Shown: positions 44,129 through 56,028, numbered from the stretch's first letter. The stretch is 64,000 nt of DNA from Flectonema sp. DT1601 (GCA_964019425.1 OZ025848.1:434001-498000), one strand, 5' to 3'. Notes: a model not told the origin generated them from the letters alone. Translations and numbers: made by a program.

Positions 44129-45376
44129 ATGTCTGGCCTTATGTTAACGATGATGGCGGGGGCAACCGCGGTAATCTACCCCCCTGCACCAAGAGGTACA
44201 TTTTATGTTGATTACACTGGTACAACATGTACTGGTGAAAGACAGAAGTCTCTTGCTGTTTCACTTGGGGATGGAGGTCCATTAGAATGTAATTTGTTAT
44301 TCGATGCGGCAAATGTTATTGATCTTACTGTTGCTGGTACTACTTGTGTAAAGCAGATCCATGATAGGATCACAGGAAATGCAGCTGTTGTAACTCAAGC
44401 AAGATGTGCTATCGGACAATGTTGTTACCTTCCAGGAACTGCAAAATTCTTTAGAACTTCACATAACACAGCCAGCTGTGCTACAACAACACAAACCCCA
44501 TTAACATTAACAGTCTACACTGATAATACTTGTACTACTGTTGATGATACCCTTAACTTAGCACCTGGACTAGGTGGTTGTCAGAGAGCTACAAACACTG
44601 CTTTGAGTGCATACCATCTTGCCTTTGACAAGACTCCTGCTCAAATTTGTCAGCTATTTGCGATTGCTACAACGTTGGAAATTGCCGGAACTGCGTACAC
44701 CACTAACTACTACCAGGGAGCAGGATGCACTGGTGGAGCTAATTTAGTAGCAGCTGGTAACTTAGTCTCATCATTCTCCCTGTCGTGGAATAGTTTGTCT
44801 CCTTCGAGAAGAACTCCAAATGGCGGGCTTGTTCCAATTGCTAGAACGGCTTGTGGTACTGGCTACTCTCCTTGCACTGGGTGCTGCCGTCTCTATGACA
44901 GAAGCACCTGTAGTTACGTGGCAGGTCTTCATGAAAGAATTACGAGGTCATGTAACAACAACACTTTATTAGTTATTAGAAGACAGGTCTTTCTTGACGA
45001 GACATGCGATCAGCTTCATACTGCATACCCAGGTTATGATGAAACGACCACTATTGATAACCAGCAGACATGTAGTGCTACCACTTACAACTTACAGCAG
45101 CGTCCTACCAACGTTGCTGCGACTACTGCTATTCTAAGTTACAATGGAAGATGGGAAGCAACCCAGGCAATTGTTCCAGGCAATACCGATTTCTGTGTCG
45201 CAGCGAGAATCTCAAGAGGTTACAGTGATCTTCTTGTTGATGATGCTGCCGCAGCAGCCATTACTCAAGCGGCAAGAGACCGTATGACACCTATCCCAAC
45301 TAAGTACAACGCTGGGGCGCCTCTTGCTGCTTCTGCAGTGTTTCTCATTTCAGCCTTATTATCTGTGCTTTTGTAA
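44129..45376 (+). CDS. Cys-rich secreted protein, GPI-anchor candidate
   Basis: A 415-aa protein starting 17 nt after a TTTTCAG acceptor (44112). A short hydrophobic N-terminus (MSGLMLTMMAGATAVIYPP) can act as a signal peptide, and the last ~18 residues (LAASAVFLISALLSVLL) are hydrophobic with no basic end, preceded by small residues (YNAGAP): the usual GPI-attachment layout. Between lie ~25 cysteines in loosely repeated blocks (YTGTTCTG..., YTDNTCTT..., YYQGAGCTGG...), suggesting three or four related beta modules each opened by Tyr-x-(T/D)-x-x-C. Thr is abundant. A surface coat role is likely. The family is not recognised. Confidence 0.6.
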   Translation: MSGLMLTMMAGATAVIYPPAPRGTFYVDYTGTTCTGERQKSLAVSLGDGGPLECNLLFDAANVIDLTVAGTTCVKQIHDRITGNAAVVTQARCAIGQCCYLPGTAKFFRTSHNTASCATTTQTPLTLTVYTDNTCTTVDDTLNLAPGLGGCQRATNTALSAYHLAFDKTPAQICQLFAIATTLEIAGTAYTTNYYQGAGCTGGANLVAAGNLVSSFSLSWNSLSPSRRTPNGGLVPIARTACGTGYSPCTGCCRLYDRSTCSYVAGLHERITRSCNNNTLLVIRRQVFLDETCDQLHTAYPGYDETTTIDNQQTCSATTYNLQQRPTNVAATTAILSYNGRWEATQAIVPGNTDFCVAARISRGYSDLLVDDAAAAAITQAARDRMTPIPTKYNAGAPLAASAVFLISALLSVLL

Positions 45377-46570
45377 CACTATATATTTAAGTAACCTCTT
45401 TATCCTTTTTACTTTTTGTGTGTCAGCTTTTCCTCTAAAAAAAAAAAAAAAGAACAAGAAAAAAACAAAATTTTTATTAGTGTATAGTCAAGCTTTTTTT
45501 TCCCCTAGACCCCATATGTTTGTTTCAATTGTTTTTTTCTTTTTTTTCCCCCAACTCGCAACCCGCATCAGTGTTTTGGGAACTGGTTGTAAACTTCGAA
45601 TTAAAAAAAAAAATAATAAAAAAAATCAGAGGACTTAACATTGCCTCTTTTTTTTTAAATTATTTTTTCGTATAGTTCGAATTTTCACTTGATTCGACCT
45701 ACCATGTGTGTTTTTATTTTTCATTGATAGTTGTATCTATGTTTTGAGTCTATCCACACTGACCCGAATCTCCTTTTCCTCCACTCCCCGGCTCCAGTTT
45801 GGTCTCTCATATTAGTTATGTTAATAGTCTTTTTACATAACCAGCTTTACTCATTCTGTGGGGCATATTGCCCTCATTTCGTTCCTTTCTCATCTCGTTT
45901 TGTTTATTTTTTTTCTTTTTTTTTTTATTTCCCTGCATCTCTCCGAAGCTATCTTGCTTCAAAAAAAAAAAAAAAGAATGCAGATTGCAGACGAGGGGGA
46001 AAAGGAAGGAAAAAAAATAATAATAAAGGAAATGAGAATAAAAAAATAGAAAAAAGGAAAAAAATAAAAAAAGAACACAAAGGGGAAGAGAGATATGGGA
46101 ATGCGCACCTTCTTCTTCCAAAATATGGAAAAGAGGAATCTGAGGAGGTACAGAGAGCAAAGGCAGCAGATTTTTTAAAAAAAAAAAAGTAACTTCCCCC
46201 TTCGTCCTTTTCGAAAAGCTGACAAAATAAAGAAAATGGTATTTCCCCCTTTTTTTTTTCTCCCCCCTTTTTTTCTTTTTTTTGTTTTCTACTCTTTTTT
46301 TTCTTTTTTTAAAAAAAAAAAACAAGAATAAGAAAAAAAAAAAAAAGAAATCCCCTCGAGCCCCTTGCGTATACCCCCTCAGCTGGAACCATGTAACACG
46401 GAGTACGTATTTTGTTAACCTATATTATGATATTTTCATCTTCTCAGTTCGTGTAGTCATTTAACAAGTCTGTGAGTCTGCTATTTGCTCCGCACTATTT
46501 CTGTTCATAAAAAAATTGATTCAATTTTTTTTTTTTTTTTTTTGTTAGTGTCATCTACTTAAACAGTACG
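45377..46570. other. Spacer, homopolymer and purine rich
   Basis: A long purine-rich stretch at ~45960-46165 yields lysine/glutamate artefact frames. The AG at 46565-46566 closes a tract that includes a ~18-nt T run and precedes the next start codon by four bases. Confidence 0.5.
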
Positions 46571-49500
46571 ATGGGATGCTGTCAAACGCAGCAACTCAAA
46601 ATTGATGAAAATGAAGAAGAAATGCAAGAAAAAGAGTTCACAATTCATAAAGAAATAGACGGCCCACTAGGACTACGAGTTAACGACTCTGATATGATAA
46701 TAGAAAGTGTGGCAGGGGCATCAGCAGAACACAGTGAGTACATCGGATGGAAGATAACTGGAGTGAACGGAAATGATATTCTTAAGAGAGACCAACTAGC
46801 AACTGAAGAAATCAGGCAGTCTGAAACAGTTTTAATCCGAGTTGAGCGAATCTATACTATAGAGCAATCTCCAGTAAACCAAAGTACTATTTCACCAACG
46901 GGAACCTCATCTCCACAAGCAGCAACAGATGCTCTTGAACCAGAAGAGCATAACAACGTCAACGTCAGTAATCAAACAGTTATAACAATCAATAAATCCT
47001 GTTCTGATCCTGTAGGACTTAAGTTAGAAAATGGCATGATAAAGGCAGTCTCTGGCATAGCATTCCAACAAGGATTATCAAAATATATAAATTGGAAAGT
47101 AATCAGTGTAAATGGAATTCCCGGTACTGATTTTCAAGAGGCTTCAAAAGGAGAAACTATTTCAGTTACGTTGGAGTATACTCAGAGTTTTAAAAAAGTA
47201 AATGCGCTTAGAAAATTATGTAAAAAGATAATTCAAAGAAGGAAAGTTGACGACATGATGTTTATGCTCATACACAGAGATTTAGAGATTCAAGAAGAAC
47301 GAGAGATGAATATGATAGACGACAGCGAGACTGACGATGAAGGTTCTATCTCGTCCCAGGACGAGTCGGAATCTGACTTCTCAGAAGAGCCAGAAATAGA
47401 AACAGATCGTCTCGAGACAATCTATTCATCACTACTCGGTCCTAACACGATACTTCCGAGTGAGAATGACGCTATTTCCATTTTAACGAATTCTCTACAA
47501 AAAATGAAAGCGTTCGACAACATTAGAAAGATCACTGTCCCCCAAAGAGGCAGATTAATCGTCGTTGGTGACCTCCACGGTCAATTAGCAGATCTTCATT
47601 ACATAATAAAATCATTCGGTCCTCCGAGTAAAAGAAATTTATTTCTATTCAACGGTGATTTTGTTGATAGAGGAGAACAGAGTGTTGAAGTAGTCCTGAC
47701 TGTGTTGTTACTATTCTTAAGAAATCCACAACATATATTCCTTAATAGAGGAAATCATGAAGACTATAGAATAAATGCAAAATATGGATTTGATAAAGAA
47801 TGCAGTGAGTTGAAATACACTTCCAGAACTTTTGATGTTTTTCAAAAACTCTTTAGAAGACTACCACTGGTGCATACTTGCAATAAGTTTGCTGTAGTTA
47901 TGCACGGTGGATTACCTCATGTGGATCCTTCTTCATTATCATTCTCAAAAATTAATTCTATTGAAAGAAATAGAAAAGTTCCACGAACAAGTAAACACAT
48001 GTCCACAGAAGACACTATTTTTCAAGGTTTACTTTGGTCTGATCCTCATGACCAACTTGGTACCCAACAATTCAGAGAATCAAAGAGAGGTGCTGGAACA
48101 TATTTTTCTGAATCTGCAACACAACAATTTCTAGACAAAAACAACATGTCCAACGGAGTTATAATTCGATCACATCAAACAACAGATGAGGGATACAAGT
48201 CACATCATAATAGTAAAGTACACACGGTATTCTCAGCATCTCAATACAGAGGAAAAGAAAATAATAAAGGAGCCGTTGTCATTCTATCAAACCCAAGTGA
48301 TGGAATGATGAACTTAACATACGCTCAATGGACATCAGAAGATAAAAAGAAAATAAATTCAGGTCTCACCAGATACGTTGAATCAGCTGTTGCGTCGAAA
48401 GATGATGTTTTGAGGAGAGTGAAGGAATTGATATTCCGAAATCAAACTGTTCTACTTTCAGAATTTCAATCCCTTGACACTTCAGAAGAAGGTAAAGTTA
48501 CAAGATTGCAATGGACTACTGTTATGAATAGAGTCTGTCCAGGACTTCCATGGTGCTTTCTTTCTCGACATGTTCCAACATGTGAACTCGACGGTTATAT
48601 TGCTTATGTTCCTTTCATAGAAGAAGCTCAATCACTTCTATCTCAAAAATGGATAACCTCTTGGTGTGATGAGGTTCTTCCCTACATCATATTACGAATA
48701 GGAGAATGCATTAAAGACATCGAAGGAGTTTTTACCTCGATTGATAGCAACATGACGAGCAAGTTATCCTACCATGAATTGTCGTTATTCCTAACTCACA
48801 GACAGCATCTTCACTTTTTAGATAACAGAGCAGTTTATTATATTCTGAGATCCATAGACACGAATAGAGATGGGTTTATAAGTCTTTCTGAATTCAAAAA
48901 TACGTTTGAAAAGCGATACAATCTCATAAAGGGAACTGACCAGGATAATATGTTGGGAAGGATTTGGGAATCGAGGTTCAACGTGGATACGAAACGTGTT
49001 TTTGAAAAATTTTTAGAGCAATTTAGACGTCTGGAAGCCAAGGGTGTGTCAAATGATGATGAAAATATTAAAAAGTCAAAAAAAAAGAAAAAACAAAAAG
49101 AAAGCAAAGGAATCACTGTAGAACAGTTTACGACACTTGGAAAAAATTCATTCAACGGAACTGAAGAAAGATGGAAGACAACAGCTAATCAATTACTATC
49201 AGGATCTCGTGTTAGAGTAAAACACTTATTAAGAAGGCTCAGAGCAATGGACCAGTTGGAAGCACAAGCGGTAATCGTTTCTGATATCTGCACTCGACTG
49301 TGCAGATCAAAAATAAGTCTCCGATGCTTCTTTAATCGAATAAATTACGGTTCTGATGTGACAGCAACTGAGCTTCGAACTGCCGTTCAAAGTCTTGGTA
49401 TCACAATCGACAGCAATACATGGAAAGTGTTATGGTCTCTTATTGACGTAAATAACGATGGCAAGGTTTCTCTTCAAGAATTCATTAACTCACTGGAAGT

Positions 49501-49648
49501 TAGCGACAATTGGAATTCTAATTCTACGCTTGGTAGCTCAAAAAGGAATGAAGGAACTGTAAAAAAACCGAAAAAACAGTTAAAGACGAAAAAGACTGAA
49601 AAAAAGAAGAAGAAAACAAGAAAGAAAGTAATTCACGGGGAGGAATGA
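46571..49648 (+). CDS. PPEF-type EF-hand protein phosphatase with two PDZ-like repeats, N-myristoylated
   Basis: 1025 aa, single exon. MGCCQTQQ predicts myristoylation and palmitoylation, as known for kinetoplastid PPEFs. Two similar ~55-residue repeats (DGPLGLRVND...YIGWKITGVNG, ~28-75; DPVGLKLENG...YINWKVISVNG, ~143-195) look like short PDZ domains. An IQ-like basic helix (KLCKKIIQRRK) follows, then an acidic linker. The PPP catalytic core is complete: GDLHGQ (~332), GDFVDRG, RGNHED, HGGLP and RSHQ...FSASQY. At least two canonical EF-hands are clear (DTNRDGFISLSEF ~762; DVNNDGKVSLQEF ~958), with two or three degenerate ones between, and a Lys-rich tail. Family members are calcium-linked Ser/Thr phosphatases on membranes. 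Confidence 0.85.
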   Translation: MGCCQTQQLKIDENEEEMQEKEFTIHKEIDGPLGLRVNDSDMIIESVAGASAEHSEYIGWKITGVNGNDILKRDQLATEEIRQSETVLIRVERIYTIEQSPVNQSTISPTGTSSPQAATDALEPEEHNNVNVSNQTVITINKSCSDPVGLKLENGMIKAVSGIAFQQGLSKYINWKVISVNGIPGTDFQEASKGETISVTLEYTQSFKKVNALRKLCKKIIQRRKVDDMMFMLIHRDLEIQEEREMNMIDDSETDDEGSISSQDESESDFSEEPEIETDRLETIYSSLLGPNTILPSENDAISILTNSLQKMKAFDNIRKITVPQRGRLIVVGDLHGQLADLHYIIKSFGPPSKRNLFLFNGDFVDRGEQSVEVVLTVLLLFLRNPQHIFLNRGNHEDYRINAKYGFDKECSELKYTSRTFDVFQKLFRRLPLVHTCNKFAVVMHGGLPHVDPSSLSFSKINSIERNRKVPRTSKHMSTEDTIFQGLLWSDPHDQLGTQQFRESKRGAGTYFSESATQQFLDKNNMSNGVIIRSHQTTDEGYKSHHNSKVHTVFSASQYRGKENNKGAVVILSNPSDGMMNLTYAQWTSEDKKKINSGLTRYVESAVASKDDVLRRVKELIFRNQTVLLSEFQSLDTSEEGKVTRLQWTTVMNRVCPGLPWCFLSRHVPTCELDGYIAYVPFIEEAQSLLSQKWITSWCDEVLPYIILRIGECIKDIEGVFTSIDSNMTSKLSYHELSLFLTHRQHLHFLDNRAVYYILRSIDTNRDGFISLSEFKNTFEKRYNLIKGTDQDNMLGRIWESRFNVDTKRVFEKFLEQFRRLEAKGVSNDDENIKKSKKKKKQKESKGITVEQFTTLGKNSFNGTEERWKTTANQLLSGSRVRVKHLLRRLRAMDQLEAQAVIVSDICTRLCRSKISLRCFFNRINYGSDVTATELRTAVQSLGITIDSNTWKVLWSLIDVNNDGKVSLQEFINSLEVSDNWNSNSTLGSSKRNEGTVKKPKKQLKTKKTEKKKKKTRKKVIHGEE

Positions 49649-50150
49649 GAGTAGCTTTTCTGAGGAGAACTTATTCTCTTCAGAATTTTTTATGTTTTCG
49701 TTATCGTTACTAATGGTATTATTGTTTCGTTTAATTCTGTTTTCCCCTTACTTTTTTTTTTTTTTTTTTTTTTTTTAATATTCTTGTCTTTCGCACTTGT
49801 ACTTATTTTCATCTAACCGTGTGTATTAGACGGTTATTGTGCTTGTATCACATGGTTCTTAGTCTGGTTTAAAAGTTTTACTGTTGATGAGTCCTGCAAA
49901 GGATTTCTTTGTATATCACTCCCGATTTGCATTTGCCTGATAGGTTGAGTTTCATCGTTTATATCTGTGATTGTTGTTAGTTTGCTATCAAACGGATATT
50001 TCGATGATAACATTGTTCATTGTGAAGCTACTCACTTGAAACTTTGTTAATAATTCTGTACCCATTGTTTGTTTTGTTGCAGATTTGTTGTTTTTTTTTT
50101 CCTTTTTTTTTTTATTTTTTTTTATTGCTTCAATTTTTGTATCTTTGAGA

Positions 50151-50222
<72 letters not shown>

Positions 50223-50344
50223 AATTTCATTTAGTTAGATTAGTGGTCTCACGTTGGCAACGATGTTTTCCGTTAATCAGCTCTCTGTTACTTTTTTTTT
50301 TTAAATGATTATTTTTTTGACATAGGAATCCACAACACAGTATA
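49649..50344. other. Spacer with long opposed T and A runs
   Basis: T runs at 49750-49776 and 50155-50182, and an A run at 50186-50221, so T and A blocks face each other and could fold back. AGs at 50325 and 50340 precede the next gene. Confidence 0.5.
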
Positions 50345-50950
50345 ATGGGCAATTGCAGCAGCAATGCCGAACCACCATCCGCGAAGAGACAACCACTTAA
50401 AATAAAAAGACATAGCACGGGATTACGTGGCAGTAGTAGAATGAATGTAAATTTCGTACCCAATCCATCTCCTAAGGTTGAGGAACATATATTTGCGTTA
50501 TGTATGAGACCAGGTCCTATGAATGAAGTAGAAACGTATTGCAGCGAAGGAAGCGCAGCGTTTGAATCGGCGTTGGGAAGCAAACCTGGGTCAGTCGAAT
50601 GCCAATTACATCTTGAAACTGCACTAAAATTTCTAAATAAAGCCAGAGACGTTGAAGAAAGTCGATCTCATATAACTTTAAACCTTGGAATAACATATCT
50701 CCATCTCGGACATATATTTATGTTTTTCAATGACAGATTATGTGCTGAAAGTAATTATCAAAAAGGTAAAGAAGTAATGGCGGGTATGGGGCGAACCATT
50801 GATGGTTATCAACTTTTAAGGAGACTTAACGGAGAAAAAGATAAAAAAGTTTCTATTTCTGACAGTGAGCCAGAAGTTATCGAACGCAGCTCACCACGAA
50901 CTCCAGAAACAGCTTCCTCCTCATCTCCACGTCTCGGAAGCAAACGATAA
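50345..50950 (+). CDS. MGNCS-family myristoylated protein, paralogue 1
   Basis: 201 aa, single exon. MGNCSSNAEPP is a textbook N-myristoylation and palmitoylation signal. A basic stretch (~15-30) is followed by a conserved core (~40-165): LCMRPGPMNEVETYCSEG, AFESALGSKPGS, ALKFLNKARDVEES, TLNLGITYLHLGHI and DGYQLLRRLNG. It is all-alpha, perhaps TPR-like. The tail is Ser/Pro-rich (SDSEPEV...SPRTPE), probably phosphorylated. I know no named family. The protein at 56029 shares the whole layout, including the EPE(V/I) tail motif. Confidence 0.75.
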   Translation: MGNCSSNAEPPSAKRQPLKIKRHSTGLRGSSRMNVNFVPNPSPKVEEHIFALCMRPGPMNEVETYCSEGSAAFESALGSKPGSVECQLHLETALKFLNKARDVEESRSHITLNLGITYLHLGHIFMFFNDRLCAESNYQKGKEVMAGMGRTIDGYQLLRRLNGEKDKKVSISDSEPEVIERSSPRTPETASSSSPRLGSKR

Positions 50951-53900
50951 CTTACTTTTTTTTTCCCCCCCATTATTATGTTGTTTATGATACAATACAT
51001 TTGTATTTTACGTACAAACTCGAACAGTTAACCCCCCCCCATTATTTACTACTAGTCAACGAGTATGCCTCTCAATAGTTGATTTATTCCAATTTTATTT
51101 CTTGAACAAAGGAAAAAAAAAAAAAAAAATCCTTCTTAGAAAAGAAAGGAGACTGAAAGAAGTGCCCCACGTCACCCCCCCGTGTATGAACCTAATCAAA
51201 CAGTCTTCCCCCCGTGATTCTTTTTTCTATCGAATAAGAGACTTGCAGAAATAATTCTCGCCCTCAGTTACACGTCACCCAATTGGAACTCCAGTCGGGT
51301 GGTAACTTCCACAAGAATTAAATAGCGAATGTGGAGAAAGAGAAAGCAAAGGGGTACATGGCCCAAAACACACGTGTTGTTAGTTGACTTAAACACACCG
51401 AAGTAGGTTGTTTGATCGAAATCATGATCTTCATCCCTGAAAGCATATTCGATGTGTGTCATTTATATCGGCAGTAGTTACTGGTGTAAAATATAGTGTT
51501 TGAGCCGCATAATCTATTGTACTCGATTTTAACTTAATCTTCTTACACAAAAGTTAAGTGAGTTGTAGTGACCACACCGTTCCTTTCTAATTTGTTAACG
51601 TGCGAATAAAATATACGCTCCTTTTTATTATTGATAAAAAGAAGGGAAACCAGAGGGAAAAAAATATAGTTGTAGCTTTTTTTTGTTATTTTCTCCCACC
51701 GTTAGCGTCATGGAGATTTGTAATAGCCGTATCGGTTTTTTTTTTTTTTTTTGATATTTTTATTTTATTTTTTTTATTACGGAACGTTATTAACTTGTTA
51801 GTAGCAACTTCAATATAGAGTGAAGTCCCTTAGAACTTACTGATGAAGGCCTAACATGGGACGAGTAGTATCAAATTAAGGCTCCTGAAACTACATATTC
51901 TATTACCCATTTTGATGTTAGGAAACTGCAGAAATGAATACTTTTCTTTCTTACTAATAATCTCTACTTTTCTTATTCTCACTTTTTCTGTTCTAAAATT
52001 AATGATAGTAACTTGTTAGTAGAAGGCTATACAGTTGTATCTCAGTCACCAATAGCATCCTCATAGGTTCAATTATTGACCATGAATCAGTTTTGATTAC
52101 CGATATTAAAACATTTAAATAGTGTTTCTTACCTTTCAAAAAGCTAAAAGTGTGAGTATTGTCGACCTCTCCGCGCAGTCCGACAGCAGATAAACTTGTC
52201 GGTCACTTCTGGGGAAGTACAGACTCCATTAGCTCTGAGGTTATAGCTCGTAAACACTTCGCCACCTATGGCTTGTGTCAATAGTAAAAAAAATTAGATG
52301 CCGTTTATGATTTCACTCACATGCTGATGTGGAGTTTTTTTTTCCCCCTCCCCCTGATATGTGTAAGCGATTTTTAACGCTTTTTTCTATCATTTCAATT
52401 AGCCATCCCACGTTGTTATTATCTTGTTTGGTACACACGTTGTATGTTGCTTGCTGGTTCAGCTTTTTTTATCTATCCTGAAGATTCTTATTTTCCCGGA
52501 ACCGGCCGCAGCACACACGCAAGCTTTTGCGCGAAAAAAACTATTGTTGTTGTAACAGCATGGGATTTTTTTTCTTTTTTTTTCTTTTTTTTCTGCATAG
52601 CTAGGTCTTTTCTTTTATATTTTGGCAATTAAAGTGTTTGTAAAACAGGTCATTACTGAGAGCGGCTTATTCTTCTTTTTTTACATCACTTGGGGGTAGA
52701 TGTAAAAAAAAAAAAGATTGTTGTTCGCATCTGGCATATGTTCTCTCATTTTTTTATCACTTAGGTGACGTAGTTTAAATTATTTTTACTTTTATTTTGT
52801 GTTGTTTTGTGTTATTTTAGTTTTGTTTTCTAGTTTGATTGAACAATAAATAGTTTGGAATTTCTTGAACACCGTGCGGTATCCGAATCTGTTTACAAAG
52901 GGGTGAGGCCAGCACGTTTCCTCGATTTATTATTATTTTTTTATCTTAATTTTTTTTTTTGTTTGCTGCTTAAAAAAGTGGCCTATATTGCATTATACTT
53001 AGTTTTGGTTTTTTTTTTTTTTTTTTTTGTTATTGTCAGTGATATTACGTAGTCAGACTATTTTTCTCATGTTAGCTCCCCACACCCAGAATACGAATTA
53101 CTTTTTTTTTTCCATACTAATTATATCGCTTTAACCCGTATCGAAAACTTCGAATGCTTGTGTCTCTTAGACGAGATCCATATTTCGGCTGTGTATCCCT
53201 CGGCCTCCCCTTATATTGCTGTTCCCGAAATTTATTTTTGAACCTTTTTCTTTGATTAACAACTACAAATATTTTTTTTCCAGTCAAAGAACTTGAAATT
53301 AACTTTTGTAGAGAATACAAAAATTTGTTTACTGTTTTTACATTGTCAAAGTTTCATCCTCTCTGAATTTTTCCAACTTTTTTTGTGAAGTTGCGTTTTC
53401 GTGGCTTGCCTATGAAAAGTTACCTAACCCCCCTCTATATTGAACAGATTTTCTCGCTGCCGCGTAAAAATTTCTTCTCTTTTCTGTTCCTTTTCTTTTT
53501 TGCTGAAAGTGCTACGTTGAATGGCGCGGTTTCGTTTTTTTTTTAATTTATTTTGTTTGTTTCTTCCTTCCAGCGGACAAGCCTTGATGCTTTAACCATC
53601 ACTTTTTTTTGTTACGGCATCGTTTAAAAGGTGAAAAATAATTTTCTAGCTCACTGCTAGTGTGCTTGCAACCCAACTCCACCTTGGTATCGAATAGAAT
53701 TCTAGCCCCATACGCAATGGTATGCTGGGAAGTTTATTTTACACGTTTATCAAAGACCCCCTCAGAAGACTGTATTAACATTTTAGTCACTTATGTCATG
53801 AGTTTTTTAATTTTATTATTGAATTCTGATACAATATAGAGATTTATATTCGTATGAACCAAATCAAACAGTCTTCCCCCCCTTCAGAAAACTATTATTC

Positions 53901-56028
53901 CGATTGCTTTTGTTTGCAAAGCCCCCCCCTCCCATTAAAATTATTTTTCTTCTCATTTTTTTTATTTCATTTAGGGGAAGATAGTTTTTTCCAACGGAAT
54001 TAGTTTATATTTTTTTTTTTATGTCTATTTTAACGTCAGCGGGTTGTAGTTATCTGGCCTTTTGGCCCCTTTCCGATGAAAACTTCTTTTCCAGTCAGAG
54101 CTGAGAATCGCAGCCGCCCAGTTGTAGTTTGTTAACTTCCTTAACGGCCTCCATAAAAAAAAAAAAAAAAAATATAGCAAATCAGCTTTTTTTTTTTTCT
54201 TTTCGTTTCCGCTTCTTATATTTCCTTGATCATTCCAATTTTTTATCATTCCTATCTATTTCATAAAAAAAATAAATCTCCAGAACGACCACGCAATGAT
54301 ATTTCAATTCGCAATAAGATGTTGTTCACACATATGTGATCACTGATAAAGTCGTTAATTCTTTTTAGGATTTCTACAGCAGAAGCAGAATTCTGGATCC
54401 ATGAATTTGTTTCCTTTCCTTTCCTTTCCTTTCCTTTTTTTTTTTTTTTTTTTTTTTTCTCCCCATTTCTTTTTTCATTCGTAACATAATGATAAAGGGG
54501 CCACTTCAACAAAAAAAAAAAAAAAAAAAAAGTTTCCGAAACTGCCAACTTAAAACAACAACATTTTGTGCTATGAATGCCTAACATGAGTTTCGTTGTG
54601 TGGAGACCCAAAACCATGTGAGAAATCGAAAAATCCTTACATTTCCTGTTTGAGTTCAGCTGGAGTAACATGGGTTGGTTTCAGCTATATTACTTGTTGA
54701 ACAAAAACATAAGACACATTTTCTTTTGTTTTTGTGTGATATTGAAATGCCTGTTTTTTTTAAATAAAATAATAACCAGATGCATAAATCTCGCATGAAA
54801 ATCCTTGTTGTCATTATTTCTTTTTTCTTTTTCTTTTCATTTTTTTCATTCTCCGAAACAAAATTCAAGATATTCGCAACACACATCCATCGGATGTGTT
54901 TAAAAAAAAAAAAATAAAAAAATATTCAAAAAAAAAAAAAAAAAAAAGATATTTAGCAACGCTTGTTCCAGCATTTCGTAATAAAAGCGTGGCGTGTTCT
55001 CTTTTCCCTTCTTGGCGGCTTAGTGCATGCAGTGTTCTGGGTCACTTGCTACTCTGGTTTACTTACTTTTCAACCGTGAGAGTCTACCTCGTTGTCTTCC
55101 CCCAGAGGTTTTGGTATTCCCTGATTTCATAAATAAATATAAAAAATAAAAATAATTACAAATAGCAACTGTGATTCTTATCAATAATGAGAATTTTTTT
55201 TTTTTTTTTTTTTTTGGTTATTGAACTTATTCCGTAGATTTTCTCTTTTTTTTTTTCATTTTTTTTTTTTTTCAATAATTAATCAAACCCTCGAGTATTT
55301 ATTATTATTGTTAACAGAATGATGCAATGTGGTTATTCACCAACTTTAAAAAAAAAATAAAAATAAGAATAAATATAATAAAATAGGTACGGATGAATCA
55401 GGTCGCATCCCCCCCTCCTCAGCACTGTATCCTTAACAGATGTTAAACTATCGCTATGTTAACGCGATACAAAACAGTTGTATTTTGCAAATTCAAACAT
55501 TCAACCCCCCCTCCTTTACAAGTATTCTTCAGTCAAGTACTTTGATATTAATTTACTGTTTTTTTACATTGTCAAAGTTTCACCCCCCTCCTTTAGTCAC
55601 TGTATCATAAAATACTAACGTGTACTCTTGTTAAACTTGATACAATGCGTATGCTCAAACGTTTCCCCCTTTCTTTTCCATCAATTTTTATTTGTGCATT
55701 TTATTCCATTGTTTTGCATAAAAACTGATGTTCCGTATTCGTTATTTTCGTTTTTTTCTTTTTTTTTTTTTTACATCTTCATTCCCCGCCCACACCATTG
55801 ACAGAGAATGAAAATCTTGTCTAATTTAACAAGGTTTGCGGGGTTATGTACCACAAGCAAACCAAAAAAAAAAAAAAAAAAAAAAAAACTTCCATCACGT
55901 GCAGTGTATGTGATGCATAGCAGTTTATGTATTGATTTTCTTTAGTAAAAACAATTACTGTAAAAGTTAAAATTATTTCTTTTCTAAATCAGTCTTCAGC
56001 AACCCTTATACTTAAGAAATATAAAAAA
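50951..56028. other. 5-kb gene-poor region with dispersed repeats
   Basis: Contains copies of non-coding repeats: about 50975-51040, 51183-51213, 53325-53360, 53785-53882, 55421-55520, 55549-55585 and 55594-55670, often ended by C runs. A GC-richer stretch at ~52150-52290 can pair CCGACA with TGTCGG (52177-52201). A (TTTCC)n microsatellite lies at ~54410-54436. I find no gene. Confidence 0.6.
55421..55670. repeat. Two neighbouring copies of the dispersed CACTGTATC/GATACA repeat
   Basis: Each copy runs: C run, CACTGTATC, ~40 nt, GATACAA, ~30 nt, C run. The first copy also has a perfect TATCGC/GCGATA stem around a 9-nt loop. A TACATTGTCAAAGTTTCACC block lies between the copies. Confidence 0.75.

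Noticed and set aside
45731-46192. 153-codon Lys/Glu-rich frame
   Set aside because: Purine-rich low complexity without recognisable protein features or a splice context.
51818-51875. CTGATGA motif resembling a hammerhead ribozyme core
   Set aside because: The required GAAA after stem II is absent (GACGAGTAG instead), and no closing stems form.
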